This document shows, in pieces, positions 44,524 to 56,380 of a DNA stretch of 60,741 nt. Under the pieces are notes generated by a model that was not told where the DNA came from, ran no database searches, and saw only the letters and a list, made by a program, of their open reading frames with translations. The position numbers and the translations under genes were made by a program. The DNA is from Syncephalastrum monosporum B8922 (Eukaryota > Mucoromycota > Mucoromycetes > Mucorales > Syncephalastraceae). Every line of letters starts with the position of its first letter. Positions within the stretch are counted from its first letter, which is position 1. The stretch covers positions 1 through 60,741 of the forward strand of contig JNEN01000840.1 in the NCBI GenBank assembly GCA_000697355.1, read 5' to 3'.

Positions 44524-46300
44524 ATGTCTGGAGGTGACGCTGCCACCATCACTTCCGTTACGACGGAAGGCCATATCTCAGTCAAAGATTCAGCCATCCC
44601 TGAAGAAACAAAACAGCAGTCGCATCTGCAAGTAGAACAGGACGTTGCGACGCCGAAAAAGGAGATCTGGGCACGCACTAAGCGAGGCCTTATTCTGTTT
44701 GCCTTGCTCCTCTGCATGTTCTGTGTCTCACTCAATTCGACCGTCGTTGCACCTGCAATGAGTATAATTGCCACCGAGCTCGATGCGCTCGAGAACCAGA
44801 CTTGGATTGCAACGGCTTACATGGTTGCTATGAACGCGTTCCAACCGCTTTCTGGCAAGGTATGTTATAAAAAATCCGGTGGCGTATGAAGAGTCGGCTG
44901 TTCGCAGAGCTTACATGCTGTAATAGTTCAGTGATATTTTTGGACGCAAGGTCATGCTCCTCTTTGGTCTCTCTCTGTTCTTTGTCGGCTCGCTTATCAA
45001 TGCCGTCTCCCCTACTGTGCAAGGCCTCATTGCCGGCCGTGCCATCCAAGGTTTTGGCGCAGGCGGTATAATGTCTATACTCTTCATTGTTATCACCGAC
45101 ATTGCGCCTGTCGTTCTCCGTCCGCGTCTGCAGTCCCTGCTTGTGGTGATTTACGGCCTTGCCAGTGTGGTCGGTCCTCTGATTGGCGGTGCATTTGTCG
45201 ACCAGTTGACCTGGCGGTGGGATTTTTGGCTCAACCTCATCCTCTCCGGCCTTGCTTTCATTATCCTCGCAACCCTCTTTAGCGAGACGGCGACTAACAT
45301 GCGCGAGGGCGAGTCGTTCAAGGAAAAGATCAAGCGTATCGACGTTTTTGGCACGATCTTTTCCATTGCTTTTATCTGCTGTCTTTTGCTTGCTCTCACC
45401 TGGGGTCCGGTCTACGGCTGGGGTAACGCACACAGCATTGGCCCCTTTGTGGGCGCTGGTGTTTCGTTTATTCTTCTGGTCATCTCCCAAGGCTGGCTTT
45501 CCAAGGAGCCCATTATCCCGTGGCAGGTCATTAGCAACCCTGGCGTTTTCACCATCTATATCTACATGGCTTGCCTCGGTCTCACCTTCATCGGCACATT
45601 GTACTTTGGTCCCATCCTCTTTCAGTCCGTCTTTGGTGCCAACAGTACTCAGTCTGGTATTCGTCTCATTCCGTTCATGGTCTGCTTAATCGCGGGTTCT
45701 CTCGGCAGTGGTTTCCTGCTCCGCGCCTTCCCCTACGTCAAGTTCTTTATTATTCTCGGCGCTGCTTCCAACTTGCTTGGCTATGGTCTCTTTTACACAG
45801 TCAATGAGAGCAGCAACTGGGGTCGTCAAGCTGGTTTCCTGACGTTTTGCGGTTTTGCTTTTGGCCTCAGTCAGCAAAACTGCATTTTGGGCGTCCAGAC
45901 CGCTGCTCCGCGCGAGTTCATGGCCGTTGCTACGGGTCTCAACAACTACTTTATGCTTCTCGCTTCCTCAATCGGCGTCGCCATTTATCAGACCCTGTTT
46001 TCGACCTTTTTAGCTGCCCAGTTCAAAGGTGTAGATCCCCAGATTTTGGCGATTGCACAAGAAAACGGCGCTTTATCCAATTATCTCTACATCCGCAACA
46101 TGCCAGAAGACGCTCAGCATCCCATCATTCATGCTTATATGGAAGCACTGCACAACGTGTTTATCATCCCTATTGTTGCAGGCGCCGTCGGCTTGATCGC
46201 TTCGATGTTTATCCGCAACATTCGCTATGGTTCGCCAGCAGATGCTCAGCAGAAGAAGGCCCCAAAAGATGAGGAGTTCGTTTCCGAGTCCAAGGAATGA
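44524..46300 (+). CDS. Major facilitator superfamily drug:H+ antiporter (DHA2-like)
   Basis: Membrane exporter of drugs, toxins or metabolites driven by the proton gradient. Exons 44524-44859 and 44927-46300 give 569 residues. The N-terminal tail is hydrophilic, and about 14 hydrophobic segments begin at LILFALLLCMFCVSLNSTVV. Family motifs are LNSTVVAPA (motif D1-like, TM1), FSDIFGRKVMLLFG (motif A), GRAIQGFGAGG (motif B) and GPLIGGAFVDQLTWRWDFWLN (motif C region). The end is charged and cytosolic. Together with two upstream P450 genes on the same strand it could serve detoxification or export of an oxidised product; no co-regulation is visible. Confidence 0.93.
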
Positions 46301-46659
46301 AAAATAGAAAAGCACGCATCACACAGTCCGCCCACCTGCATTTAACACCCTCTTACCTTATACATTTTGCCCATACTACATTCCATCATAACCATCATCA
46401 TCTTACTTTTTATACTATTCATACCAGTAGTCATAGATCTCTCTCTCTTAATATATGTACAGTAAATCTGGATACTCAGTCTATACATGATCTGCATTGT
46501 TTATGCATGACACAGGGCAATTTGGCAGCTGTCATTATGCGCGTTTAAATGCAAAAGGAGCTCGTGCATACGAGTAATTACAGTTACAGCAATTTTTAAA
46601 GTTTCATTTATTTACAAGATACGACTCGCCTACATATAGCCATAGAAACAGGAGATTGT
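46301..46659. other. Convergent intergenic region
   Basis: 3' flanks of the MFS gene (plus) and the 6PGDH gene (minus). AT-rich, no gene. Confidence 0.6.
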
Positions 46660-48378
46660 TCAGGCGTTGTAGGTAGAGGCGCTAGTAAGGAGAGAGATTA
46701 GCTTCCAAGCCGAAGAAATTTCAAAGATCACTTACGCAACATTGCCACCTGAGCCTGTCCAGTTGGTGTGGATGTGTTCACCAGGCTTATCGAGACGCTC
46801 GTAGGTGTGCGCACCAAAGTAGTCACGCTGCGCCTGGATCATGTTGGCCGGTAGGCGCTCATGGCGCAGGCCATCATAGAAGCTGAGTGCGGTCGAAAGA
46901 GCCGGGGTGGGAATACCCAGCGTAGCAGCGCTGCCAACCACGGTACGCCAGGCATCCTGAGCCTTGGCGGCCGCATCCACAAAGAATTGGTCAAACAAAA
47001 GGTTCTCGAGCTTGGGGTTCTTGTTGAAGGCCTCTTTGATCTGACCCAAGAAGACAGAGCGGATGATACAGCCACCACGCCACATCAGCGCAATACCAGC
47101 ATAGTTGAGGTTCCAGCCAAAGTCTGTTGCAGCTTGGCGCATGAGCATGAAACCCTGTGCGTACGAAACGATCTTGGAGGCGTATAAGGCTTGACCGAGC
47201 TGTCCAATAAATGCCTTTTTATCGCCCTGGAACTTGACGTTGGATGGTCCCTTGAGGATCTTGCTCGCGCGAACGCGTTCGTCCTTGAGTGACGACAGGC
47301 AGCGAGCATAGACAGCCTCGCCAATCAGGGTAACCGGGATACCACGGTCAAGCGAGTCGATGCCGGTCCATTTGCCCGTGCCTTTTTGGCCGGCCTTGTC
47401 CAAGATCTTTTCGACGAGAGGCTTGCCGTCTGTGTCCTTGAAGCGCAGAACGTCACGGGTAATTTCAATCAAGAAAGAATCAAGCTCCTCCTTATTCCAC
47501 CCATCAAAGATATCGGCCATCTCGTCATCACTTAGGCCAAGGCCTTCGCGCATGATGTGATAGATTTCGGAAATGAGCTGCATATCACCGTACTCTGATC
47601 CAAACTGCTCAGTATCTATGAACCACACATATACATCGTAACACTCACCAATGCCGTTATGCACCATTTTGACGTAATGACCCGCCCCGTCTTCACCGAC
47701 CCAATCACAGCAAGGTGCGCCGTCGGGGGCTTTGGCAGCGATGGCTTGGAAGATGGGCTTGATAGCAGGCCATGCCTTGGGGTGACCACCAGGCATCAGC
47801 GAAGGGCCGTGGCGGGCACCCTCTTCACCGCCCGAGACACCAGAGCCGACGTAGAGGATGCCTTTCTTGTCGAGCTCTTTGCAGCGCCGGTTTGTGTCTG
47901 GGAAATGGGAGTTGCCGCCGTCAATAATGATATCACCTTGTTCCAAATGTGGCAGCAGCTGGTCAATGAAAGCATCGACAGCAGAGCCTGCCTTGACAAG
48001 CAGCATGACTTTGCGGGGTCGCTTCAACTTGGCGCAAAGCTCCTCGATGCTGTGCGCGCCAATGATTTGGGTGCCTTTGGCCTCGTTTTGCAAAAAGTGG
48101 TCGACCTTGGACACGGTTCGGTTGAACGCACAGACCTTGAAACCGTGGTCGTTCATGTTGAGAATAAGGTTTTGGCCCTAGTCTTTCCATTAGTTTCCTA
48201 ACGAACGCGTCCGTTGGTAGTAATATTTTTTTTGGACTTACCATCACGGCCAATCCGATCAATCCGATATCCGCGCTGTGATGAAGATGGCGAGTTATAG
48301 AAGAGAGTCGGTTTCTTTACAATCAGTCATGATCCCGAACTTGTTTCTTTCCTTCACTTACGTAGCTTGGTCAGACAT
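46660..48378 (-). CDS. GND1: 6-Phosphogluconate dehydrogenase, decarboxylating
   Basis: Cytosolic pentose-phosphate enzyme: 6-phosphogluconate + NADP+ to ribulose 5-phosphate + CO2 + NADPH. Minus exons 48378-48362, 48275-48242, 48177-47649, 47594-46736 and 46681-46660 give 486 residues (yeast Gnd1 489). The N-terminal Rossmann fold is GLIGLAVMGQNLILN, then IIDGGNSHFPDT, the family signature GVSGGEEGARHGPSLMPGG, and the catalytic Lys in HYVKMVHNGIEYGDMQ. The last 22-nt exon restores the conserved ending ASTYNA. The intron at 47648-47595 is 54 nt without an in-frame stop, so its retention would insert 18 residues next to the active site. Divergent from the small gene at 48654. Confidence 0.96.
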
Positions 48379-48653
48379 GTTTAATAAAGAGGGATGAAAG
48401 TAGAAAAGTAAGGAAAGGGTGTACTCGACGTGATTTCTTTAATGCGAGGAACCCCCGGTCATGTCATTATTATGTTGTCTCCCTGGGGTTTTAGATAGTA
48501 TTGTAGCGGAACAAGCGACGTGGACATGACGTCAATGACGTTGAGGTGATTTATGCGCTTCTGCTTTTCCATGCCCGCATATATAAGACCCTGATTTCTC
48601 GAGTTGTAACAATCCCCAGAACATACAATACAGTTCTTCATTATATCACCACA
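48379..48653. promoter_or_regulatory. 275-bp bidirectional promoter with CRE site
   Basis: The start codons of 6PGDH (48378, minus) and a small hydrophilic protein (48654, plus) are only 275 bp apart. A perfect CRE (TGACGTCA, 48527-48534) followed by a second half-site (TGACG, 48536-48540) lies between them. A TATA-like atatataagac lies at about 48579-48589 for the plus gene. Confidence 0.5.
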
Positions 48654-48973
48654 ATGTCTGACTCGCAAACCGATCTTGATAACATGATTCCCAACGTTAA
48701 GCAGAATGTTGACCAGGCTCAACAGGTAGGTCGCTCGCCTTCCGTTGTTTGACTGGTGTCTCATAACGTTATATCTAGGACAAGCAACAGAGCCGACGTT
48801 TGTCTGACCAGCTTAAACGTGGCGCTGTGGCTGCTTCTGATCGTGATGTGCAAGGTACCAAAGACTTTAATGCGACCGGTTTCTCGACTTCGGGTGCCAA
48901 GTTCGACGAGACTTTTGGTGGAAGCGCCTTGACAGAGACAGGCTTCAAGGAGAAGGCTGGCAAGCAAGAGTGA
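48654..48973 (+). CDS. Small hydrophilic protein, possibly stress-related
   Basis: Exons 48654-48725 and 48779-48973 give 88 residues: MSDSQTDLDNMIPNVKQNVDQAQ, then DKQQSRRLSDQLKRGAVAAS, and the C-terminal FGGSALTETGFKEKAGKQE. It is rich in Gln, Asp, Lys, Ser and Gly with no hydrophobic core. That composition is typical of small stress-induced or hydrophilin/CsbD-like proteins, but I cannot name a family. The CRE in the short promoter fits inducible expression. It shares that promoter with 6PGDH. Confidence 0.75.
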
Positions 48974-49443
48974 CTGCATGAACATAACAATAGTAAAGAT
49001 CCTCTGCGTCGAATGACGTATGAATACATGTAAATAAACAAATATCATATCTGCAAATGCATATGTCAAAACGATCGCTTGTTGTTCACACGCGTGGGAG
49101 TAAACAAACAGGATTGCGAAGGATCAAATCATGAGTTGCGCTCGTCATTCGCGTGCATACATAGATATTATATTGTCTGCACCATGCCTGTCGCGCGAGT
49201 ACAGCCAGAGCAGGAGCGGGAGGCATACATAAAAAGTGCCTCTTTATGCATATAGAACAATAGCTTAATGATTGCCCTTTGAACTGAGAAACATAGCCGA
49301 TATCTGGGTATAATGTTTGTACAAGGAAAAAACGCGAGGTCCAGTCGCAAAACGAATAGCTTGTTTAAAGATATGGCATCGTGTTCATATTGAGTCAGAC
49401 TCTGTCGTATTCTTGTTTCTTTCCGAATTACCTCCCACTTGCC
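48974..49443. other. Intergenic region
   Basis: Between two plus-strand genes. No coding signal on either strand. Confidence 0.5.
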
Positions 49444-49848
49444 ATGGCGCTGGAGAAAGAGAAGGACGACGCGTATTATAACCAACTGGCCAAGATCATC
49501 CGCGCGCCAGAGCATCCAAAGTATTCACCGCGGCCATCGACAGCGACAGACGAAATCACACTTGTGGACGGACATGGGCAGTCTTACAGTGCGAACCTCT
49601 TCTTTTACCTCGGCTTCCTGTGCCCGCCTTTGTGGCTGGTTACCATTGCGCTCTATGTGGGCCACCCACCGCAAGAGGCCATGACGCGGACGCTATGGCG
49701 ACGCCGGTTCAAGATCATGGCAGCGGTCGCAGCTTTCCAGGTCTTCATTGGCGCGGTCACGTTCCTCGTTCTCTTGCATTTCCACGTGGGAATCCGGGTG
49801 GCACCTATTCGATACGGACCGATTACTGCGCAACCGCGTAGCGGTTGA
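49444..49848 (+). CDS. Small two-pass membrane protein, uncharacterised
   Basis: Single-exon gene of 134 residues with GC-rich codons. A charged N-terminal region (MALEKEKDDAYYNQLAKIIR) is followed by two hydrophobic helices, LFFYLGFLCPPLWLVTIALYV (about 69-89) and MAAVAAFQVFIGAVTFLVLL (about 109-128). A short basic loop (RTLWRRRFK) separates them. The start is the ATG after a pyrimidine-rich leader. No domain recognised; it ends 109 bp before the RRM gene. Confidence 0.7.
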   Translation: MALEKEKDDAYYNQLAKIIRAPEHPKYSPRPSTATDEITLVDGHGQSYSANLFFYLGFLCPPLWLVTIALYVGHPPQEAMTRTLWRRRFKIMAAVAAFQVFIGAVTFLVLLHFHVGIRVAPIRYGPITAQPRSG

Positions 49849-49957
49849 CCCACAATATGTTGTCGAATAAAATCACTTGTCTCCGCCCTTTTTTTCCACC
49901 TAAACAGGTGTCCTCGTATTATTTCTCCCTTGAGCCTTTTTTTATTTTCCTCGAGGT

Positions 49958-50996
49958 ATGGATTACCGAGGACCATCGTCTTTGCGCTACCGGGCTCATC
50001 CAAGAGCACGGTCGCTGTCACCGCGCCGACGCGCATCGCGGGGCGGACCTCCTTCCATGTCTGGAATGAGTTCGACGCCACCATCCGGCCGATACGCTCG
50101 TGAGGTCGATGACCGCTACTACCGCCGAGATCACTACTACCGAGACGAACGCCTGCCCTCCCCTCCGCTTCTGCCACAGCCCCCTGCTTCCTCGTTCTCA
50201 CCGCCGCCCACCCGAGGCAGCTACCGAGATGAGCGCGATTACTATTACTCAGCACACGCCCAGCGCCCTCCTCCTCCGCCTCCTCCGCCTCACGCTGAGC
50301 GTTATAATGACCGTTACTACAGCCGCGACCGTCATGATGATAGGAGATACCGGCCCTCACCTTACTACTCACAGCCACAGCCCTCGCGTCCTCCTCGCTC
50401 TCGCCGCCCTATCGACAGGTAACCACTATCCGCATCGGAGAGGACTCAGATCCAGAATTAAAACGATCAGCTACAGGGGCTCCGAGCAGGACCGACGCGA
50501 CTCTTCCACCGTTTTCATCGGTAACCTTCCTTACGAGTTTCGAGAACGCGATGTAGGTCATACACCGACGACCGCGACGCGCGCTAATATCTAGAACAAG
50601 ATCTATGACATATTTGAACGGTATGGACCTCTCGTGAAGGTGACGGTACCTATGGATGCGGTGACAGGCAAGAACAAGGGCTTTGCCTTTGCCGAGTTTG
50701 AGAAGCGACGCGATGCGGAGGATGCGTTCGACAAGATGCATGGGTTTAGCGTGGAAGGACGACGCCTGAAGCTGGACTGGGATATTGGGCTGTCAAAAAA
50801 AGACGAGCACCGCAACGTATCGCGCCGGCCTGACGATTGGCGGTCGCCTAGTAGTTCTTGTAAGTCGAGAAGGTTTCGGCAGCGACCGCGACTTATATTA
50901 AATGATGTAGATGGACGGCCACTCTCGCCGCCACCCCCGCCACCCCCACCGATGCCGCGATACAGTCGTGCGTCCATGGACATGTACCGTCGATAG
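49958..50996 (+). CDS. RRM-domain RNA-binding protein, SR-like
   Basis: Exons 49958-50418, 50477-50552, 50595-50859 and 50911-50996 give 295 residues. The N-terminal half is rich in Arg, Ser, Tyr, Asp and Pro (RSLSPRRRASRG; repeated RYY/RDxYY). One RRM follows: RNP2 TVFIGNLPYEFRERD and RNP1 KGFAFAEFEKRRDAEDA. A polyproline stretch and MYRR end the protein. This fits a splicing or mRNP factor of the SR/SRSF2-like type in the nucleus. Exon junctions all keep frame. It is convergent with the F-BAR gene. Confidence 0.88.
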
Positions 50997-51517
50997 TGCA
51001 GCAATCAAATCACACACCCAGACAGACAGACAGAGAGACACACACACACACACAAAACATGAAAACGCATTGGAACCCCTCCTAGCAGTGATATAAACGC
51101 ATGCACGAGGACAATACCACACGCGGGGTGAAGCAGACACACGCGCACGCACACACAGCGGACATGTACAACACATAAATACGAAAACGGAAGATGTGGA
51201 TTGGAATTATATGGTGGACACGATGGAAATAGTGGAAGATATATTGCTGTGGATGTTGATATATGGCATAGCGCGAATGAATAGGTAAGGAAAAAGCCCT
51301 TTTTATTTGTCCAGAAGATACAGAAAGGGTATCAAGCTTGATGGGTTCAGGGGAGGAACCAATCCTGCATGTCGGGTACATCACTGTAGATAACACCGAA
51401 CTGCTCTGCACGTGCCTATTCATGCATCTAGTGGACACGCACCCTAGAATCGCTTTTGCAAAATAAAATCAAATGTTCTTTAAAAAATATGATAAAGCTA
51501 AAGTACAAGATACGTAT
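50997..51517. other. Convergent intergenic region with CA-rich repeats
   Basis: (CAGA)n and (CA)n runs at about 51021-51055. 3' flanks of the RRM (plus) and F-BAR (minus) genes. Confidence 0.6.
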
Positions 51518-54500
51518 TTAAATGTTCTCCATGTAGTTGCCAGGGATCAACCCACGATGCTTCCGCTTGGGATCCATCCGTTCGGCTTCCCACCACCCAT
51601 CCTGCTGCTTCCGGATCACAGCAAACACATCGCCCACGTCAAACGAGATTTCGGACGGGATCTTGGCTTCGTAGCTCCACATGGATCGGACATAATGCAG
51701 CACGGGTGTGCCATCCGATAGTTTGGATGGGTCGTGCTGTTGTGCCTCCTCGCGGACCTCGCTGCGCTGTGGCGGTGGCATGTCGAGTATTTCTTCCTTG
51801 GTCTTGAGCTCATCGTCCCTGCGCTTCTTTCCAAACATGCCAAACGAGAAGCGGCCCTTGCCATCCTTGTAGCTGGGTGACTCACCCCGCGGGTCGAGGG
51901 CCTTCTTCATGAAGCTACGCACGCCTTCGCTCGTCTTGATTTCTTGACTGCTGCTGCTTGGGTTGCCTTTACTGGAAGGGCGCGGCTTGGGCTCCCCCAG
52001 GTTCTCAAAGGCATACATGTTGGCGGCATCGGGCATGGGAGGCACGTGGCTGTTGCGCTTGATGGAGGGGGCGCGGGGCCCGGCCACACTGTTTTGACGC
52101 TTCATGCCCGTGCCCTGCTGTTGGAAATACCGTGGCTCCTCGGGTCGGTACTGCTGCTGTGACGCGGGCGCTTGGTAGCCTTGCTGCTGGGGGTGCGGTT
52201 GTGATTGGGAGTCTTGCCAAGGCGCAGGCCGGATACCTGGATTCTCATCCATCACAGATGCTTCCGACGGTGAGGACTGGAGCTGGGCGCGCACGGCATC
52301 GATCAGGCCATGCGCCGCTTGTTGAGGCGGTTGGTCCGGTTGCATCGATTGGCGTGGCTTTTGCTGATGCTGATGCTGTTGCTGTTGCTGCTGTTGGGAT
52401 GGTAAGCTCGTGTCGATGGTCAGCTGAGGGACGGGCATGCCTTGTTGACTTTGTCGCTCATACATGCGTGCATCCTGTATCCGGACAGGCATCTGCTGAG
52501 GCCTGCGGATGGACGAGATGGTCCACTTCTCCTCCTTTGGTTTGGGCTGCGGCCGGCGGCGGACAGGCAGCGGCTCCTCTTCATCCTCACTACTATCATT
52601 GCTATTTTGCGGGATCGGACCCGGCGCTGGAGTCGAAGGAGGGGGTATCGAGCGTGGAGCTTCTGCGCTGTCGGTGGGAGCGGTGTACTGCGGGTTCGGG
52701 ACAGGGTTTAAGCGACGACCAGTGGTCTCCTCATTCATGCTGTCGGGACCGGTTATGTGTTCCCGATCCACCGCTTGCGGCTGATCAGACATTGCTGGAC
52801 CCTTCTGTAAGGTATCCTGGGCTTGCGGCGGTACAGTTTCCCGTGCGGCAGTCGGCGTCGGTGAAGGTTCTTTGGCGACAACGGGCGCAGCGGTCACGGC
52901 TGATTCGGCAGTTACCGGCTGCTCCGCAGGAGAAGGTTGAGGCGAGAGCGCGTAGTTGGACTGAGCCTGGGCACCGAGTGTAGTGACATCCAGCTGCGTA
53001 CCAACGTCGTCAAGCATGGTCTCGATCTCCTTGAACGCAAAAGACATCGTGTCCTGGTGGTCGTGCGGCTCGTCGTGATGAGCATATTCAACAAACTCGT
53101 AGCCGTGGACCGAGTCTTGCGTCGAATCGCGCTGGATGGCAATCGCAGGCACAGACTGGCGTTTATGCTGCTCTTGCGGAGCGTCGAGCAAGGTGGGGTC
53201 AGACATGGCGCGTGTGGGGCCTTCCTCTTGTCTTTGTGGCGTGTCAAGAGCGGTGTCGGAAACGGTTCGAGTCATGGGTGGTTTTTGTAGCGAGAGGCGG
53301 GAGCCTGGTTCGGCGGGTAAGATCGGAGGCTGGGACGAGGGACCAAACGTGACGGGAACAGGAGGAGAAGCAGGCTTTTCGGCGTGGGCGGGCGGGGATC
53401 GGGTAGGAATCGGCGTGACAGATGCTGGTGGAGGAGAGGTCTGAGGCTGTGGGTTGGTGGGGGAGAGAGTGCCATGCGACATGGTTGCGCTCTGAGGGGA
53501 CGTAGGATCAAAATGATTACGATATCGCGCTTTCGAGGTTACTTTGTTGCCAGTGCCGTAGCGTTCCACAAACATGGCAATGTCTTTTTGTACATCGGTC
53601 GACTCCAAAGCTGTCCGTATCCGTTCGCAGCACTGGGAAGTTGGATCAACAAACCGACCCTACCTAGAACCCTCTTCCATGACTATTTACCTGATCATCG
53701 ACAATGTATACGCTAGACATGATATTGGCAAACCTATATCACGATATTAGACTCAAAAAAAACTTTCTTTCCCCTGCCAATACTTACGCCCATAGACTGC
53801 TTCGGATGAAGTTGATGCGTGACTCCTCGAGATCTTGGAACGTATCACACGTGCTTCGCCAGTCAGAGATCCACTTGTCCGTTACGTCGTTTAGCACGGC
53901 GACAGCATGTTTGTATTCTTGATCTACAACCCAACCCGGTCAGCCTCTGAGACTCGCCCCAAAAATTCCTCTTTTGTCCTTGTTTCAGTACCTGCAGCAG
54001 CCACAAGCTTCTTCTGCTCTTCGATTTCTTCTTCGACCTGACACGTGATTCCGTAAGCTGTTGTCCGTGTCAGTGTATGCACCTCAATGAACTCTAACCT
54101 GTTGCACTTCATCGGGTGCCATCTCCGAGCTCCTCTCCTTGAGATATTTCTCCATGCCGGTCAGTTTGGTGCATTCACCGGTGTAGTAGTCTCGTGAGCG
54201 TTCCACGTTGGCATAGTGCATCGACTTTAACTGCTTCGAGTTCTCAATTTGTTGGTATTGCTAAACCAAAGGTATGGAAGAGTAAACGATTACTGTCTCA
54301 TTCTCCCACCCGTCCCCTTTTTCCATTTACCGCTTTCCGACGTTCAGTTTGATCCTTGACAAAAGACGCCAGGGGTGCCTCGAGGTGTTGCTGGAGCTGA
54401 CCGGACAGGTCCATGTGGGCGCGTGCGGTTGTCTCGATCGCACTTGGGATATGCGAGATCGACTCGGACAAGGTGCCTTCCTCGGCTTGACCGACCATCA

Positions 54501-54833
54501 TCTGCGATAGCTGGAGAAGACGTTCACCGTAGTCGGCTTCGATTTCTGCCCTGCAGCGTGATGAAAAAAAAAGGGGTTAAGGCAGGTGGACTAGGTTGCA
54601 AAAAGGACTGACCTAATCTCGTAAAGCTTCATGATTTCTTCGCATGTCTGTCGTGAAGCACGCAGCTTCTCTGTGATGACATCGACACCGCGATCGTCTT
54701 CGTCCTGTCGAGAATCGCGATGAAGTAGGTCAGTGTAAGGTTTTATATTCTATTGTGTACCTGGCTCGCATACCCAAAACGAGTCTGAAAATCGTGCGCC
54801 CATATCAGGGGACACATCAACAGCGACTGCCAT
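51518..54833 (-). CDS. F-BAR and SH3 domain protein (Cdc15/Imp2/Hof1-like)
   Basis: Pombe-Cdc15-homology scaffold that binds membrane and recruits actin or septum factors at division sites or hyphal tips. Minus exons 54833-54774, 54704-54613, 54550-54331, 54260-54099, 54037-53992, 53923-53788, 53733-53691 and 53632-51518 give 957 residues. The F-BAR domain is residues 1 to about 270: FSDSFWDEDDRGVDVI, EIEADYGERLLQLSQ, and ISDWRSTCDTFQDLEESRI. A disordered Pro/Gln/Ser-rich middle of about 600 residues follows, with a polyglutamine run at about 52367-52398. The C-terminal SH3 has ISFDVGDVFAVIRKQQDGWWEAER and ends IPGNYMENI. Start at the first ATG of the conserved F-BAR N-terminus. Confidence 0.92.
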
Positions 54834-55021
54834 GTCTTTCTTTTTATGCAGAATATGCCAGAGGAGAAGTGTTGTATTTCGAGTATTTAAAAGAGTTTCA
54901 CTGAGAGAGAGAGGAAGAATATGAGAGTGTGTGGGTGTGGAAGCAAGGGAAAAAAAAAGAGGCCAAGGAAAACTATTTTTAGAATATTGGAGGTTCGCGC
55001 TCTCTTTACTCGTTCTATATT

Positions 55022-56380
55022 TCAACCAAGGTCAGTCTAAATGACAAAATCAAAAAAAAATATAGCTTACCATGTAGGTATCCATGTCGGCATCTAGAGC
55101 ATCTTGAGTAGGCGCAGGACGGTTGTTGTCACGGCGACGACGGTTGGGACCACCGCCAATACGACCACGACCACCCGCAGGGCGGCTGGCACGGCTGGAC
55201 GCTTGCTGACGACCGCCACCCTGACTCACAGTAGGGATAGGTGTAGCAAATGCAATCTTCATTGGGCGGCCTGAATAATAAAAAATAGCACAAAACGCGT
55301 CAAAAATAACCCTACATATGAAAAAGCTTGGCATACCATCAAGAGCCACATTGTTGTAAGTCGTACGCGCACGCTCAGCATCGTTGGCACGGCTGTAAAT
55401 CACGTCGGCGACACCCGACGACTTTCCATTGGGGGCAAGGTGGAGGTACGCCCGACGAACATGGCCAACTTGGCCAAACAGTTCCTAATGAAAATATGTT
55501 AATAAAACAAAGCATGGTGCACCGCTTCATCCTACATACATAGAGATCCTTTTCTGTGACATTGTGATGCAGGTTGGAGACGACGAGGTTGTTGCGTGCG
55601 CCACCGGATTGCTGTTGCTGCTGTCTCGACTGCGGTTGGCTGTAAGGCTGTATAAAATAATCGAAGAGTTCGCCCAAAATAAGAATCGATGCACGTAGGA
55701 AAAAAAAAAAGTAAAAAAAAAGGTGATAAAAAAAGGAGCGGGGAAGGGGCAAAGGAAAAGGGCCGGCATATTATCCACTACAGCCACGAGCGCATCCGAG
55801 ATTGTTCGAAAAAGTAAACAGTGTGCCTTTTCCGTCCACACACGCGCGCGCTCACACAACTTGAGCCTCAGCTTGACACGACAACTGCGCAGAAGAGAGA
55901 GACAGGAGACTTCGCCGCAATAAAAGAAAAAGATATGAAAAAAAGGAGAGTAGGAAAAAAGGAAGTCGCGGCGCTCTCGTCCATCTGTGTCGCATGAGCT
56001 TCTGTGTGTATGTGTGTGTGTGTGTGTGTGTATCTCTGCTGGCGTTATTTTTGTGTGTGCGTGGTAGGGTATGGCGGTGCGTGATGCTGCTTGTGCACTT
56101 CTTTCCACTGCAAGGAAGGAACCTCGGAGCCTCGAGTCACGAACGCATATGCCGCCACAGGAGGAGATAAGAACTAGAGGCTAATAAAACATACCGATGA
56201 CGTGTTGCGAGTGCTGCGTCTTCCAACAGCCCGGCCACCACCACCACGCTTCTCGATCCCGCCCTTGCGCACCGATCGACTGCTGCTGGCGTTGCCGCTG
56301 TTGCGAGTTCGGCCAGAACGCTTGTTCTGTGTAATGACATCATCAAGAGCCATGTCAAGAGCACCCACGTTTGTAGCCAT
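55022..56380 (-). CDS. YRA1: ALY/REF mRNA-export adaptor (Yra1-like)
   Basis: Nuclear adaptor that links the TREX helicase Sub2/UAP56 and the Mex67 export receptor to mRNA. Minus exons 56380-56195, 55647-55540, 55484-55337, 55270-55071 and 55036-55022 give 218 residues. The N-terminal UAP56-binding-like motif is ALDMALDDVI, then a basic Gly/Arg region, one RRM (NLVVSNLHHNVTEKDLYELF; SGVADVIYSRANDAERA), a second Gly/Arg-rich box, and the C-terminal acidic motif DALDADMDTYM ending in TDLG. The first intron is 547 nt, about ten times the local norm, and holds a TG repeat. Yeast YRA1 also has a large intron used for autoregulation. Confidence 0.93.
56004..56033. repeat. (TG)n microsatellite inside the ALY/REF first intron
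   Basis: About 12 TG dinucleotides with one TATG interruption. Read on the transcribed strand it is a CA repeat. Confidence 0.85.

Noticed and set aside
47595..47648. Continuous coding sequence through 6PGDH without this intron
   Set aside because: The 18 extra residues would interrupt the invariant HNGIEYGDMQ block; removing the GTGAGT...CAG intron restores it exactly.
52132..52983. 283-codon plus frame opposite the F-BAR/SH3 gene
   Set aside because: Antisense of the low-complexity middle region; composition is what reverse-complemented Pro/Gln codons give.
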